A stretch of DNA of 14,224 nt, taken from Acidimicrobiia bacterium (lineage in GTDB: Bacteria; Actinomycetota; Acidimicrobiia; Acidimicrobiales; Ilumatobacteraceae). The DNA lies in contig JACDGA010000017.1 of the NCBI GenBank assembly GCA_013815505.1, forward strand, positions 1-14,224, read 5' to 3'. Position 1 is the first letter of the stretch. Every line of letters starts with the position of its first letter. A program made the translations under genes and the position numbers. Below the pieces are notes generated by a model. The model searched no databases. It worked only from the letters and a program-made list of their open reading frames with translations, and had not been told where the DNA came from. This document shows, one piece after another, positions 14,158 through 14,224 of the stretch.

Positions 14158-14224
14158 CTCGTCACGCTAGTCGTGCCATCATCGGCGTCGAGTGGCCACG
14201 ACCGACTGGAATCCGATCCTCCGA
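14158..14224. other. Upstream region of the oxygenase gene, window edge
   Basis: This 67-bp stretch should contain the promoter of the minus-strand oxygenase/ligase pair, but I see no convincing -35/-10 pair and no copy of the inositol-operon palindrome. On the plus strand a GTG at 14192 opens a short frame (MATTDWNPILR) that continues to the window edge. It might be the start of a divergent gene, but 11 codons are not enough to claim one. Confidence 0.3.

Noticed and set aside
1..14224. CRISPR arrays, insertion sequences, tRNA or rRNA genes, attachment sites
   Set aside because: I saw no direct-repeat array, transposase motif, terminal inverted repeats, or RNA gene signatures anywhere in the window; it reads as ordinary metabolic chromosome.

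Overview
The window is high-GC DNA with strong G/C third-position bias, GTG starts and few untranslated leaders. It most likely comes from an actinobacterium. The gene order and protein style suggest an Acidimicrobiia/Ilumatobacter-like lineage, but that placement is an inference from pattern recognition, not from a search.

Layout. (1) Bases 1-661, minus strand: N-terminal part of a LacI-family repressor, cut by the window edge. (2) Bases 662-769: divergent control region with a TTGACA promoter and two identical 12-bp palindromes, TGGAGCGCTCCA. One palindrome runs across the start codon of the first operon gene. (3) Bases 770-11737, plus strand: a tightly packed ten-gene myo-inositol uptake and catabolism operon. 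In order it encodes an IolE-like inosose dehydratase, a sugar-binding lipoprotein, an ABC permease, a single-domain ABC ATPase, IolC kinase, a stand-alone (beta/alpha)8 aldolase-like protein of the Cgl0158 type, IolB isomerase, an extra Gfo/Idh/MocA oxidoreductase, IolD hydrolase and IolG inositol 2-dehydrogenase. (4) Bases 11738-11833: a short convergent gap. (5) Bases 11834-14157, minus strand: two genes, an isopenicillin-N-synthase-type Fe(II)/2-oxoglutarate oxygenase followed by a glutamine-synthetase-family ligase. (6) Bases 14158-14224: the upstream region of that pair.

How the genes work together. The lipoprotein, permease and ATPase import a polyol, presumably an inositol. IolG oxidises it to scyllo-inosose (2-keto-myo-inositol), IolE dehydrates it, IolD opens the ring to 5-deoxyglucuronate, IolB isomerises that to 2-deoxy-5-keto-gluconate and IolC phosphorylates it. 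The Cgl0158-type protein is the obvious candidate for the aldolase that splits the phosphate into DHAP and malonate semialdehyde. No semialdehyde dehydrogenase (IolA) and no class II IolJ lies in the window. The extra Gfo/Idh enzyme may widen the substrate range to other inositol isomers. The LacI protein is the likely local repressor.

The most noteworthy points are the paired operators about 71 bp apart with one overlapping a near-leaderless start codon, the strong hairpin between the binding-protein and permease genes, the split-off aldolase, the second dehydrogenase, and the unassigned oxygenase/ligase pair. Nothing here is clearly a wholly new system. The oxygenase/ligase pair is the part whose chemistry is least explained.
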